From the NCBI GenBank assembly GCA_036265385.1, contig DATAPD010000048.1, positions 62,001-126,000 on the forward strand: a DNA stretch of 64,000 bases, read 5' to 3'. Under the pieces are notes generated by a model that saw only the letters and a list, made by a program, of their open reading frames with translations, searched no databases and had not been told where the DNA came from. The position numbers and the translations under genes were made by a program. Shown here piece after piece: positions 8,323-17,296 of the stretch (the stretch's first letter is position 1; every line of letters begins with the position of its first letter). The DNA is from DATAPD01 sp036265385. GTDB taxonomy: Bacteria; Acidobacteriota; Terriglobia; Terriglobales; Acidobacteriaceae.

Positions 8323-9369
8323 ATGAAACAACATCAATCGCGCAGCACGAGCCAGCGTTCTAGCGATTTCTCACAGACTCGCTCGTGTGTCTTGTGGATC
8401 ACAGGCTCATTACTGCTGGCGTCATCAACTCTCGCCTGCTCCAAGCAGAATGAAGCACAGCCGAAGGCAGTTTCTCCGACGCCGGTTGCATCTATGTCGC
8501 AGCCTGCCCCTCCCCCGGTCGCTGAAAAAACGGAGCCCGCTGCTCCCGCTCCTACCATTAATCCCTCGCGCGCGATGCAATACGTCAAAGAAGTCGTCGC
8601 ATTCGGAGCGCGGCCGGTTGGAAGCGCAAATCACAAAAAGCTAGAGAACTACATCCTCGGTCATTTGAAGGGTGACGACATCGATAGCACCACGTTCACA
8701 GCGGACACTGTGGAAGGAAAATTTCCCGTTCGCAACATCATTGCCAAGTATCCCGGCACCAAAGATGGAATCATTGTCATCGCCGGGCATTACGACACCA
8801 ACTATCCGTTGCGGAACACCGGTTATGTCGGAGCGAACGACGGAGGTTCTTCAACCGCCATCCTGCTGGAGCTCGCTAATCATCTGCGCGGGAAAAAGCG
8901 CGATGGCTACAGTGTCTGGCTGCTTTGGACTGACGGAGAAGAGGCCATGAAGCAATGGAGTGAAACCGACAGCCTCTACGGAACACGCCATCTCGCTCAG
9001 CAATGGCAGAGCGACGGCACCCTTAAGAAGATCAAAGCACTTTTTGTGCTCGATATGATCGGCGACGCTGAACTAGACGTTCTTCGCGAAACCCACTCCA
9101 CGCCGTGGCTCATGGATCTCTTTCAACAGGCCGCGGCGCGCACCGGCTACCAGTCCCACTTCTTTGCTCAAGAAGGCGCTGTAGAAGATGATCACCTGCC
9201 GTTTGTGAAGCTCGGCGTACCTTCTGCGGACATCATCGATATCGATTACGGGTACAACAACGTCTTCCATCATTCGACGCAAGACACACTCGACAAGCTC
9301 AGCCCGAAGAGCCTTGAGATTGTCGGAAACACCACGCTGGAAGCGATCCAGTTGCTGGATCAACGCTAG
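8323..9369 (+). CDS. M28-family protein, glutaminyl-cyclase-like lipoprotein
   Basis: 348 aa with a lipoprotein-type N-terminus (LLLASSTLACSKQ, Cys about residue 39), then a Pro-rich linker and an M28 zinc hydrolase fold. Metal-ligand motifs are AGHYDTN, GANDGGSS and TDGEEA, with a late His in NNVFHHSTQDT. The insert WSETDSLYGTRHLAQQW and EDDHLPFVKLGVPSADII resemble glutaminyl-peptide cyclotransferases (QC) more than aminopeptidases. The likely reaction is N-terminal pyroglutamate formation or aminopeptidase activity in the periplasm; the sequence alone does not decide. It follows tatC after a hairpin. Confidence 0.8.
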   Translation: MKQHQSRSTSQRSSDFSQTRSCVLWITGSLLLASSTLACSKQNEAQPKAVSPTPVASMSQPAPPPVAEKTEPAAPAPTINPSRAMQYVKEVVAFGARPVGSANHKKLENYILGHLKGDDIDSTTFTADTVEGKFPVRNIIAKYPGTKDGIIVIAGHYDTNYPLRNTGYVGANDGGSSTAILLELANHLRGKKRDGYSVWLLWTDGEEAMKQWSETDSLYGTRHLAQQWQSDGTLKKIKALFVLDMIGDAELDVLRETHSTPWLMDLFQQAAARTGYQSHFFAQEGAVEDDHLPFVKLGVPSADIIDIDYGYNNVFHHSTQDTLDKLSPKSLEIVGNTTLEAIQLLDQR

Positions 9370-9379
9370 CTAGTCTTGA

Positions 9380-9976
9380 CTATTGTTTCTTCGGCGGTTT
9401 CGCTGTGCCCTGATGAGGATTCGGCGTGCTCTCTCCTGGAGGAATCACGTCATGCGGGTTCATCATTCCGCCTGTTGACCCACTTCCGCCCGGCGGCATC
9501 ATGGCCCCGCCATGTGGGTTGCTGCCCATGGCACCGCCGCCGAAAGTTCCGGGAGCGTAACAACTGACGCGTCCGCTCGGTGCCACTCGCAGTTCTGATG
9601 GACATGGTTCGCTGCTCACTGTCCCGCGCTCCTGCACCTGTACTGAATAAAGCTTGCCGTCGCTCGCGCTCGCGACGGCGACAGTCATTCCTGGCATGTC
9701 ATATCCGATGTAGAACGGCTTTTTGCCTTGCGCCGACTGCATCGCACAGTCACTAGCCGCCTTCAATTGCGGCTCCGCAGTCTGAACAGCGAAACGCCCA
9801 CAGTTCGTCGCGTTGCTGCCAGCTATCTCCTGAAGCTTTTGCTCGACCGCATCTTTGGGAGCTGCCGAACTCGTATTCGGATTCTTATTGCAAGCACTGA
9901 GAGCGAGTGCCGATAACAGAACGAGAGCAAGTTTGTACATGATGGCGCACATTGTAATCGAAGGGATTCGATTCAT
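9380..9976 (-). CDS. Putative lipoprotein with Gly/Pro/Met-rich tail
   Basis: About 198 aa, of no family I recognise. A lipobox (LSALALSAC, then NKNPN) marks lipidation at the Cys near residue 29 if translation begins at ATG 9976, which has a weak GAAAG before it. ATGs at 9952 and 9940 would give a shorter leader without a ribosome binding site. Two internal Cys residues (NCGRFAVQT, SDCAMQS) and one in SCYAPG could pair. The last 55 residues are rich in Gly, Pro, Met and Asn and look disordered. It converges on the QC-like gene and diverges from the next M28 gene. Confidence 0.6.
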   Translation of the reverse strand: MNRIPSITMCAIMYKLALVLLSALALSACNKNPNTSSAAPKDAVEQKLQEIAGSNATNCGRFAVQTAEPQLKAASDCAMQSAQGKKPFYIGYDMPGMTVAVASASDGKLYSVQVQERGTVSSEPCPSELRVAPSGRVSCYAPGTFGGGAMGSNPHGGAMMPPGGSGSTGGMMNPHDVIPPGESTPNPHQGTAKPPKKQ

Positions 9977-10039
9977 CAGTGATCTTTCGGCAATGCCACT
10001 TTTGAACTTTTCGCGAGTTTGATTTCTAATGCCCCGCAT

Positions 10040-11554
10040 ATGCGCCCCAACACTTCACGGATCATTGTGAGTTCTCTCTTGTTGTTGTCCACACTCTCAT
10101 TCGCTGCCGACAATGCAGGCAACCGCGTCATGACCGAAGCGCTTAAGCCTTCATCCATCGAAAACAACCTTCGCCACCTTACCGATGAGATTGGCGGGAG
10201 AGTACCCGGAACACCAGGGATGGAAGCTGGTGTTGCTTGGGGCGTGGCAGCCTTCAAGGCCGCTGGTGCGAACAGCGTTCGCACAGAGGATTTCACAATT
10301 CCGCACTCATGGGCGGAAGGGAAGACCGAGTTGAGCATTTCCTCAACCGGAACAGCGCTCGATGAAAAAGTCTCCTCAATTCCGCAGGTACGCTTTGATG
10401 CCCGCGTCGTCTCCGTTGCGTGGGCGCCCGCGTTGGCGTTGGTTAAGCACGTCCCCATCGTCGATGTCGGAGACGGCACCGAACAAGACTTCGCTAAAGC
10501 AGGAGATATCTCCGGCAAGGTCCTGCTCGTCCATTCGGTCGTGCTGAAAACCTGGGCCGACTTATTCGGGGAATATGACAAAGCCCCACCCATCATCACT
10601 CGCGCCGTTAAAGGAAAGGCCCGCGCCATCATCTTCATGTCGACCCGCGATCACGATTTGCTGTATCGGCACACGAATTCGGTGGCTGGAGAAATCGACC
10701 GGATCCCGATGGTCCTTGTCGCCCGCGAAGATGGCGAACGCATTGCTCGTTTGCTTGCTTCGGGCCATCCCGCATGGGCGGACCTCTCGATCCCGAACAA
10801 AATTGGCGGAGCTTTTAAAACATCGAATGTGGTCGCCGAACTCCGCGGCACTGAAAAGCCTGAAGAATACGTGGTTCTCGGCGCCCACCTGGACTCCTGG
10901 GAACTGGGAACCGGCGCGCTAGACAACGGCTGCAATTCCGCTTTAGTGATCGATGCGCTCCGAGCCATCAAAGACTCCGGTGTGAAACCTCGCCGCTCGA
11001 TTCGATTCGTGCTCTTCTCAGGCGAGGAACAAGGCTTGATGGGTTCGCGCGCCTATGCCGCGTCGCATAAGAACGAACTGGATCGCATTGTCGGCGTGGT
11101 TATCTACGATTCCGGTACCGGCAAAACCACCGGCTTCTCTGTTGGAGGTCGGAAGGACCTCGCTTCAGCGGCCGCGCCGCTCATCGCTCCCCTCGCGCAA
11201 TTTGGTGTTACTCAACTCTCTCGAACCATGGAGACGGGCACCGATCACTTTGATTTCATGCTCGAAGGCGTCCCCACGTTCGTTGCTGATCAGGAAGAAT
11301 CGAACTATCTCACGCCCTATCACGCAACTTCAGACACGTTCGACAAGGTGGATCTCGCCCAACTGAAAAAGCATGTTGCCGAAGCGGCCTACATGAGTTT
11401 CGCGCTTGCTGATCTGCAGGACCGCATCGGCCCCCGCCTCACACGTGCACAAATAGAGCAGGACATGAAAGATGCTCATCTCGACGAAGAGATGAAAAAC
11501 AATGGCATGTGGGACGACTGGGTAAATGGCAAACGAGGCCGCCAGAGGCAATAG
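10040..11554 (+). CDS. Secreted M28 family peptidase (carboxypeptidase Q-like)
   Basis: 504 aa with a signal peptide (SSLLLLSTLSFA/AD). The order is N-terminal peptidase segment, inserted PA-like domain around residues 120-240 (GKVLLVHSV, KARAIIFMSTRDHDL) and catalytic zinc core. Ligands are visible in GAHLDSWELGTGALDNGC, FSGEEQGLMGSRAY, and the distal YHATSDTFDKVD. The arrangement matches plasma glutamate carboxypeptidase / carboxypeptidase Q relatives common in Acidobacteria. The ATG at 10040 is preferred over a TTG at 10019 because it opens directly into the signal peptide. It probably degrades oligopeptides outside the cytoplasm. Confidence 0.85.
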   Translation: MRPNTSRIIVSSLLLLSTLSFAADNAGNRVMTEALKPSSIENNLRHLTDEIGGRVPGTPGMEAGVAWGVAAFKAAGANSVRTEDFTIPHSWAEGKTELSISSTGTALDEKVSSIPQVRFDARVVSVAWAPALALVKHVPIVDVGDGTEQDFAKAGDISGKVLLVHSVVLKTWADLFGEYDKAPPIITRAVKGKARAIIFMSTRDHDLLYRHTNSVAGEIDRIPMVLVAREDGERIARLLASGHPAWADLSIPNKIGGAFKTSNVVAELRGTEKPEEYVVLGAHLDSWELGTGALDNGCNSALVIDALRAIKDSGVKPRRSIRFVLFSGEEQGLMGSRAYAASHKNELDRIVGVVIYDSGTGKTTGFSVGGRKDLASAAAPLIAPLAQFGVTQLSRTMETGTDHFDFMLEGVPTFVADQEESNYLTPYHATSDTFDKVDLAQLKKHVAEAAYMSFALADLQDRIGPRLTRAQIEQDMKDAHLDEEMKNNGMWDDWVNGKRGRQRQ

Positions 11555-11632
11555 CGTTCAACAAATGTCGCGGATTGCCCACCTCGAGCGCTCAGTTCGT
11601 TAAGAGTACTTTTTGCATCTAAGACGGAAACC

Positions 11633-12538
11633 TTGCTCTTATTCTGGATTCTCTTCAATCTGTTCGTCATAGTGATGCTGGCGCTCGACCTGGGCATCTT
11701 TCACCGTCGTGCGCACACCGTCCGCTTTAAGGAAGCGCTTGCCTGGAGCGCCGCATGGATCGGCCTTGCCGCAATCTTCTCCGTCATTGTTTTGTACTGG
11801 CACGGACGCCACTCGTCCCTTGAATTCATCACCGGTTACGTGATCGAACTCTCGCTCAGTGTCGACAACCTGTTTGTGTTCCTGGTCATCTTTCGCTATT
11901 TCAAAGTGCCAAGCCATGATCAGCACAAGGTTCTGTTTTGGGGAATCGTTGGCGCGCTTGTCATGCGAGGCATCTTCATCCTCGCGGGCGTTAGCCTGAT
12001 CAACCGCTTCCACTGGATCATTTACGTGTTTGGAATTCTGCTTCTATACAGCGGATTCAAACTCCTGAGACAGGGCGAAACCGAGATCCATCCGGAACAA
12101 AATCCCGTTTTGCGTCTCTTCCGCAAGTACGTTCCTGTTACAAAAGACTACGTGGGCGATAAATTTTTCGTCCGCAAGCCAGGGCTATTCGCCACCCCGC
12201 TCTTCGTCGTTCTGCTAGTCGTTGAAACCACCGACGTCCTGTTTGCAGTCGACTCGATTCCCGCAGTCCTCGCGATCACGCGCGACGCATTCATCGTCTA
12301 CACCTCGAACGTGTTCGCCATCCTCGGTCTTCGTTCGATGTACTTCGCGCTAGCCGGATTGATGGAAATGTTCCGCTATCTCCACTATGGTCTCGCCACG
12401 ATTCTCATGTTCGTGGGATTGAAGATGCTCGGCTCTGGTTATTTCAAACTGCCCACCTGGATCGCTCTCAGCGTGGTGCTTGGCGTTCTGGCAATCTCGG
12501 TAGTGGCCTCGTTGCTGAATCCGAAAAAAGCTCACTGA
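11633..12538 (+). CDS. TerC family integral membrane protein
   Basis: 301 aa with about eight hydrophobic segments. TerC-family acidic residues lie in the membrane: ALDLGIFHRR in helix 1, SLSVDNLFVFLVIF, and VETTDVLFAVDSIPAV with two Asp. Alx/TerC proteins export Mn2+ or contribute to metal homeostasis, including metalation of exported proteins. The start is a TTG at 11633, because the first helix begins there and the first ATG would remove it. The 78-base leader shows no yybP-ykoY riboswitch I can recognise. Confidence 0.85.
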   Translation: MLLFWILFNLFVIVMLALDLGIFHRRAHTVRFKEALAWSAAWIGLAAIFSVIVLYWHGRHSSLEFITGYVIELSLSVDNLFVFLVIFRYFKVPSHDQHKVLFWGIVGALVMRGIFILAGVSLINRFHWIIYVFGILLLYSGFKLLRQGETEIHPEQNPVLRLFRKYVPVTKDYVGDKFFVRKPGLFATPLFVVLLVVETTDVLFAVDSIPAVLAITRDAFIVYTSNVFAILGLRSMYFALAGLMEMFRYLHYGLATILMFVGLKMLGSGYFKLPTWIALSVVLGVLAISVVASLLNPKKAH

Positions 12539-12573
12539 CGTCTCGCGATCCGCCCTGCACAGCCCACTACGCT

Positions 12574-13686
12574 ATGATTGAGGCGATGTCGCGTGTCACC
12601 GTTGCCATCCCGTCACATCCGTACGATGTCTGGATCGAACATGGCCTGCTCGGTAAAGCCGGAGCCTTGGTTCGGGAAATTCTTGGCGATCGCCAACAAC
12701 TCTTCGTAGTTACCGTTCCTCCCGTAAAACGCAAATGGGGAAAGACGCTTACTGCGTCGCTCAAGCAGGCAGGTTTCAACCCGCACATCCTCGAGGTGAA
12801 AGATGGAGAGCGGCACAAAGTTCTCTCCACAGTGGAACTCTTAGCCGAGCAACTCGTAAAACTCGGAGCCGATCGCAAGTCGGCAGTTCTGGCATTTGGT
12901 GGCGGCGTTGTCGGCGATGTCACCGGATTTTTGGCATCCGCCTACATGCGCGGTATCGACTTTATTCAGATCCCCACGACTGTGCTGGCCCAAGTCGATG
13001 CGTCCATCGGCGGCAAAACTGGAGTCAATCTTCGCGCCGGCAAGAATCTTGTTGGAACATTCCATCAACCGAAAGCCGTTCTCATCGACCCAGCTGTTCT
13101 CACCACGTTGCCCGATCGCGAGTATCAGGCCGGGTTGTACGAGGCTCTGAAGTCCGGCATCATTGGCGACCCGCAACTGTTTCACTTATTCGAAAATAAT
13201 CGACAGGAAATCCTGAGACGTGATGCCCAGGTTCTTGAAAAAGTCATCTCCGATTCCGCCCGTCTTAAGGCGAATGTCGTTTCCTCGGACGAACGAGAGC
13301 ACGGCCTTCGGCAGGTGCTAAACCTCGGACACACCATCGGTCACGCTTTGGAATCCGAAACCCTTTACCGTCGTTTTCTTCATGGGGAAGCGGTCGCATG
13401 GGGGATGGTGGCAGCAGCGAATCTCGCGCTCGCAACGCAACGTCTTGATAGCGTTGGCGCTGGTCGCTTAACGGATGCGGTCCTCTCGATGGGCCGCCTT
13501 CCGAAAGTCGAAGTTCGCAGCACAAACATCCTCAAGCGACTGAAGTCGGACAAGAAAACCAAGAACGGAGTCGTGCACTTCATCCTTCCGCGCGATATTG
13601 GCAAAGTGGAAATCGCCAACGATGTGCCCGAGAGAGCTGTTCTGTCCGCAGTCGATGAGCTGCGGCGCATATCGGGAGCCCGCTAA
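12574..13686 (+). CDS. aroB: 3-dehydroquinate synthase
   Basis: 370 aa. It converts DAHP to 3-dehydroquinate, the second step of the shikimate pathway, using NAD+ and a divalent metal. Family motifs are clear: GGGVVGDVTGFLAS (NAD binding), TTVLAQVDASIGGKTGVN (substrate loop), and LNLGHTIGHALE with metal-ligand His residues; a further ligand lies in LHGEAVAWGM. Length is normal. A second ATG at 12586 is an alternative start. ubiE follows six bases after the stop, so both are probably cotranscribed. Confidence 0.95.
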   Translation: MIEAMSRVTVAIPSHPYDVWIEHGLLGKAGALVREILGDRQQLFVVTVPPVKRKWGKTLTASLKQAGFNPHILEVKDGERHKVLSTVELLAEQLVKLGADRKSAVLAFGGGVVGDVTGFLASAYMRGIDFIQIPTTVLAQVDASIGGKTGVNLRAGKNLVGTFHQPKAVLIDPAVLTTLPDREYQAGLYEALKSGIIGDPQLFHLFENNRQEILRRDAQVLEKVISDSARLKANVVSSDEREHGLRQVLNLGHTIGHALESETLYRRFLHGEAVAWGMVAAANLALATQRLDSVGAGRLTDAVLSMGRLPKVEVRSTNILKRLKSDKKTKNGVVHFILPRDIGKVEIANDVPERAVLSAVDELRRISGAR

Positions 13687-13692
13687 CGCGCA

Positions 13693-14454
13693 ATGACCGT
13701 GATTACTTCGTCCAAACCTTCTGTCGTCGGAGCCACCCCCGAAGGCGCGCACGATCAGCAATCTGCTTCGCGTGCCGTCCGCGAAATGTTCACGACGATT
13801 GCGCCTCGCTACGATCTACTCAATCACGTGCTTTCGATGAATGTCGACCGCTATTGGTGGTGGCGCGCCGCTCGTTCGTTCGACGATATCCTCAGAAATC
13901 CCAACAATCGTGTTCTTGATCTCTGCTGCGGCACCGGCGACATGACCTTTGCGCTTCTCCGGCGTGCCAGACCGAATCTGCCCGAAATCGTCGGAGCTGA
14001 TTTTTCGCACACCATGCTTCAGCGCGCCTTCTCGAAGAGTCGGGGCACTTCTCTCCGCTGGATCGAAGCCGATGCGCTTCATCTGCCATTCGCCGATGCG
14101 CATTTCGATCTAGTCACTTCCGCATTCGGTTTCCGCAATCTAGCTGACTACGATGCTGGCCTACGTGAGATTGCTCGTATATTGCGGCCGGAAGGAGAGT
14201 GCGGAATTCTGGACTTCGGCGAGCCAAAAGGCTTGCTGGGCAAGCTCTACCGCGTCTACTTCAAGAACGTGCTGCCCCGAATCGGAACACTCATCTCCGG
14301 AGTAAAAGGTCCCTATGCCTACTTGCCCGCCTCCGTCGAACGATTCCCGCAACCGCAAGAGATGCTTGAGCGGATGCGGCGCGCTGGCTTTCGCGAAGCT
14401 ACTTGGACTCCATACACGTTTGGGATTGCTGGGCTGTATCGCGGAAAGCGATAG
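13693..14454 (+). CDS. ubiE: Demethylmenaquinone/ubiquinone methyltransferase UbiE/MenG
   Basis: 253 aa, a class I SAM-dependent methyltransferase that makes menaquinone (or ubiquinone) by C-methylation of the quinone ring. The motif NRVLDLCCGTGDMTFAL is the SAM loop; MFTTIAPRYDLLNHVLSMN and SAFGFRNLADYDAGLREIAR are the two UbiE signatures, and the end GIAGLYRGKR is family-typical. The product would feed the quinone pool used by complex I, whose genes lie at 47.7-57.5 kb. Acidobacteria generally use menaquinone, so a menaquinone role is likelier. Confidence 0.93.
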   Translation: MTVITSSKPSVVGATPEGAHDQQSASRAVREMFTTIAPRYDLLNHVLSMNVDRYWWWRAARSFDDILRNPNNRVLDLCCGTGDMTFALLRRARPNLPEIVGADFSHTMLQRAFSKSRGTSLRWIEADALHLPFADAHFDLVTSAFGFRNLADYDAGLREIARILRPEGECGILDFGEPKGLLGKLYRVYFKNVLPRIGTLISGVKGPYAYLPASVERFPQPQEMLERMRRAGFREATWTPYTFGIAGLYRGKR

Positions 14455-15213
14455 TTAGCTGCGAGCCGCCGCCTTCAGTAAGTCGCTGAGGGCTGTGATG
14501 TCTTGTCTTCCTGCATCACCAATCACAAAGTAACGCAAACCATCCTGCGTCCAGCTTTCCATGGTGAATGTCAATTGATGAAGGTCCCCCGCAGAGCCGG
14601 GTAGGCTCTCCGCGATTGCCCTTTCCTGGAAAATAAAAACCGAAATTCGGTGCTGCCGCACCTGGAAAATTAGTTCCGCACCCGGACTCTGCCGCAGGTA
14701 AGCCACGCGGCCTCCAATCAACGAAAAATTTGATCCGTTCAACTCTGGGAGATTAAACGTGAACGGAATTCTTCCTTGAAACCACGGCTTCACTGTGTGT
14801 CGATCCGTGGATATCACATCGACAGGGGACTGGCTTGCCAATGTCGCTACATGCAGATCTGCGATTTCTCCGAATGTTTGTTTGGCCGTCAAGCGATCCT
14901 GCCGGTGCACTGAAAACAGCAACGTTGCGACAACTAGCGCCGCCAAAACCGCGGTCAGTGGAGCCCAGTTCCATTTCCATGCTTTCTTGGGTTTTGCCTG
15001 GACCTGGTCATAGATTCGCTGTCTGAACGATGCGGTCGGCACGAAAGCCTTCCCCGCGGCGCGGAGCTGTTTCTTCCATTGAACAGCACGCAGTAGCGCA
15101 GCACTGCAATCACGGCATGCGTTCAAATGAGTCTCGAGTTCACGCACGTCTTGCGTCGACAAGCCGTCATCCAGGTAGGCGTCAACTTTCCCGCGGGCTT
15201 CTTCGCAGTTCAT
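14455..15213 (-). CDS. Anti-sigma factor with zf-HC2 domain
   Basis: 252 aa, overlapping the upstream ECF sigma gene by four bases (ATGA). Residues 1-40 form a zinc-binding anti-sigma domain (CEEARGKVDAYLDD, then HLNACRDC with H-x3-C-x2-C). A transmembrane helix lies near residues 85-102 (LTAVLAALVVATLLFSV) and an extracytoplasmic domain of about 145 residues follows. Such proteins hold the cognate sigma factor at the membrane until a signal releases it. The signal is unknown; the divergent copper/haem protein operon suggests a redox or metal cue, which is inference. Confidence 0.85.
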   Translation of the reverse strand: MNCEEARGKVDAYLDDGLSTQDVRELETHLNACRDCSAALLRAVQWKKQLRAAGKAFVPTASFRQRIYDQVQAKPKKAWKWNWAPLTAVLAALVVATLLFSVHRQDRLTAKQTFGEIADLHVATLASQSPVDVISTDRHTVKPWFQGRIPFTFNLPELNGSNFSLIGGRVAYLRQSPGAELIFQVRQHRISVFIFQERAIAESLPGSAGDLHQLTFTMESWTQDGLRYFVIGDAGRQDITALSDLLKAAARS

Positions 15214-15746
15214 GCCTTGACCTCAAGCTTCTTGCGGACCAGTTCTCGCAGCGTTCGACGCGCCCTTGAAAGTCGGGACATCACAGTGCCAATCGGAATG
15301 CCGAGCGCTGTTGCAATTTCCTGGTATGACATCTCTTCCACGTCTGAGAGCAGCACAATCTCTCGCGCTGAAACCGGAAGCTCCGCTAGCGCCGCCTGCA
15401 AGATTTGCTGCTCCACGTTCTGAATCATCAACGTCTCGGGCGTTTCAACCACCGGTGGAAGCATCGTTTCATCGTCTTCGATCGGTTCCGTCGCTGCCCT
15501 CATTCCAGTTCTCGTATTCAAGAACGTATTCCGGAGGATCTTGTACATCCACGCGCGGAAATTTGTGCCTGGTTGAAACAGGCCAAAACTTTTGAGGGCC
15601 TTCGCATACGTTTCCTGTACGAGATCTTCTGCCTCGCTGCGGTCTTGCGTAAGCCATTGCGCGAAGTTGTACAGCTGATCGAGCAGAGGCAGCGACATGG
15701 CCTCGAAAGTTTGATCGTTCGACACTCCCTCAAGAGTAACCGCCAT
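15210..15746 (-). CDS. ECF RNA polymerase sigma factor
   Basis: 178 aa with sigma-70 region 2 (LYNFAQWLTQDRSEAEDL VQETY, NFRAWMYKILRNTFLN) and region 4 (LPVSAREIVLLSDVEEMS, IPIGTVMSRLSRARRTL). Length and absence of regions 1 and 3 mark an ECF type. The annotated ATG has GCAGGG directly against it, which is too close to be a good ribosome binding site; ATG at 15698 is an alternative, though homologues I know extend further upstream. It is cotranscribed with the anti-sigma gene and diverges from the phosphoesterase-cupredoxin-cytochrome operon. Confidence 0.9.
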   Translation of the reverse strand: MAVTLEGVSNDQTFEAMSLPLLDQLYNFAQWLTQDRSEAEDLVQETYAKALKSFGLFQPGTNFRAWMYKILRNTFLNTRTGMRAATEPIEDDETMLPPVVETPETLMIQNVEQQILQAALAELPVSAREIVLLSDVEEMSYQEIATALGIPIGTVMSRLSRARRTLRELVRKKLEVKA

Positions 15747-15751
15747 CCCTG

Positions 15752-15806
15752 CGTTTTATTCCCACTTCTTGAAAAAATATTTTTCCCGCGTTCGTTGGAA
15801 TAAACG
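15752..15806. promoter_or_regulatory. Symmetric GGAATAAA(A)CG motif between ECF and phosphoesterase genes
   Basis: GGAATAAAACG reads leftward at 15762-15752 and GGAATAAACG reads rightward at 15797-15806, separated by 34 AT-rich bases. The word resembles -35 elements of ECF sigma factors and points into both divergent units. No convincing CGTC/CGTT -10 is found at 15-17 bases on either side, so it could instead be a dyad operator. Confidence 0.4.
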
Positions 15807-15901
15807 TGCCCTCGTACTGTTTTTCAATTGCAAGACGGACGCTTTTCGCCACTGGCGTACAAGCGTTCCGGCACCGGCTTCAGCCAACTACAGGAGACTT
15901 C

Positions 15902-16903
15902 ATGAAACTGACCCAGGATCGTCGCTCCTTCCTCAAGATGTTCTCGACATCGATCGGGATCGGTGTCCTCTACACGGCCATGCCAAGTGCGGCCGCCGTC
16001 GCGGGAACCGAGCGGGAGTTCTTCAACTTCCTCGGAGATCAAAATGGCGAGCGGCCAAGGCCATTCAGCTTTGTCCAACTCAGCGACGCTCATGTTGGAT
16101 TCAACGGGCCGCCCGATCCGCTAGGCACGAAAGCCTTCGAGCATGCGGTCGAACTCATTAACGGACTGCCGCAGGCGCCAGACCTTGTCCTTTTCACTGG
16201 CGACCTCACTCACGACACCGAAGACAAGGACGTCCACGCCCAACGAATGAAGCAGTTTCTCGAGATATCGAAACGGATGAAAGTGGGAAAGGTTCAGTAC
16301 GTACCCGGTGAGCACGATGCCGGACTCGATGCAGGCGCCCTATACCGGGAGTTCTTTGGTGAATCCCATTACTCATTCGACCACGCGGGTGTCCACTTCA
16401 TCGCGCTCGACAATGTCTCACGCGCAAAACCGGAGGTCGGTCCCGACCAGCTGGCTTGGCTGAAAAAAGATCTTGCTCGTTTTCCGAAAACCGCTCCCAT
16501 CGTGGTTTTCACGCACCGTCCTCTTTTCGATCTGAAACCTGAATGGGAGTGGTTCACCTCTGACGGCGACGAGGTCATGAACCTGCTCGCGCCATATCAG
16601 AACGTCACGGTCCTTTATGGCCACATCCATCGCGATCACGATCACACCGAAGGCCAGACGAGGCACCTCGCATCACGCTCTCTGATATTCGCTTTCCCAG
16701 ACCCCGATCAGGTGCAGGACAGAAAACCGATCCCTTTCGACAAGGAACATCCATTCAAAAACCTGGGTGGCCGATTGGTGTCGGAAAACAAGGACGCTCG
16801 GCCCTCGTTCACGCCGATCTCAATGGATGAAGTGAAGCTCTCGCTTCGCGAGTTCAAAGAAATCAACGGAATTCAACAAATTCTCAAACCTATTAGCCTG
16901 TAA
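15902..16903 (+). CDS. Tat-exported calcineurin-like metallophosphoesterase
   Basis: 333 aa, starting at an ATG eight bases after AGGAG. The N-terminus has a twin-arginine signal (TQDRRSFLKMF followed by a hydrophobic stretch). The phosphoesterase motifs are complete: QLSDAHVG (D-x-H), FTGDLTHD (GD), VPGEHDAG in place of GNHE, FTHRPLF and LYGHIHRDHDH. The enzyme is thus probably a binuclear-metal phosphoesterase folded in the cytoplasm before export. It heads an operon with a cupredoxin and a cytochrome c and faces the ECF gene. Substrate is unknown. Confidence 0.85.
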   Translation: MKLTQDRRSFLKMFSTSIGIGVLYTAMPSAAAVAGTEREFFNFLGDQNGERPRPFSFVQLSDAHVGFNGPPDPLGTKAFEHAVELINGLPQAPDLVLFTGDLTHDTEDKDVHAQRMKQFLEISKRMKVGKVQYVPGEHDAGLDAGALYREFFGESHYSFDHAGVHFIALDNVSRAKPEVGPDQLAWLKKDLARFPKTAPIVVFTHRPLFDLKPEWEWFTSDGDEVMNLLAPYQNVTVLYGHIHRDHDHTEGQTRHLASRSLIFAFPDPDQVQDRKPIPFDKEHPFKNLGGRLVSENKDARPSFTPISMDEVKLSLREFKEINGIQQILKPISL

Positions 16904-16927
16904 ATCACGTAATAAAGGAGACACACT

Positions 16928-17296
16928 GTGTTCAAAGTTCGCAATCGATACGTAGTACTCGCACTTCTTAATCTAACGATGGCATTCAGCACCTCTTCGT
17001 CTGTGCGCGCCGATGAGCCGGTCCGCACCATCGATATCACTGCCAAGCGGTTTGAGTTTGCTCCAAACCAGATCACGCTCAAGAAAGGTGAGACCGTAAA
17101 ACTTCGGCTCACCAGCGCAGACGTGATGCACGGTTTTTTCCAGCGTGCTTTCAAGATTGACGAAATGATTGAACCTGGAAAAACGACAGAAGTAACGATT
17201 ACTCCGCAAGTCGCCGGTACTTTCACTACGATTTGCGATCACTTTTGTGGCGTGAATCACGGTTCCATGAAAATGACTTTCGTGGTGACTGAGTAA
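16928..17296 (+). CDS. Cupredoxin with CuA-type copper site
   Basis: 122 aa with a GTG start seven bases after AGGAG and a signal peptide (NLTMAFSTSSSVRA). The single domain matches the copper-binding part of cytochrome oxidase subunit II / nitrous oxide reductase. Ligands are His in VMHGFF and the cluster CDHFCGVNHGSM, which fits C-x3-C-x3-H-x2-M of a dinuclear CuA centre. It lacks the two transmembrane helices of a real CoxB, so it is a soluble periplasmic electron carrier or copper-handling protein. The adjacent cytochrome c gene overlaps its stop by one base, so they are likely redox partners. Confidence 0.85.
   Translation: MFKVRNRYVVLALLNLTMAFSTSSSVRADEPVRTIDITAKRFEFAPNQITLKKGETVKLRLTSADVMHGFFQRAFKIDEMIEPGKTTEVTITPQVAGTFTTICDHFCGVNHGSMKMTFVVTE

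Noticed and set aside
11555..11632. yybP-ykoY manganese riboswitch ahead of terC
   Set aside because: The leader is only 78 bases and shows none of the conserved internal loops.
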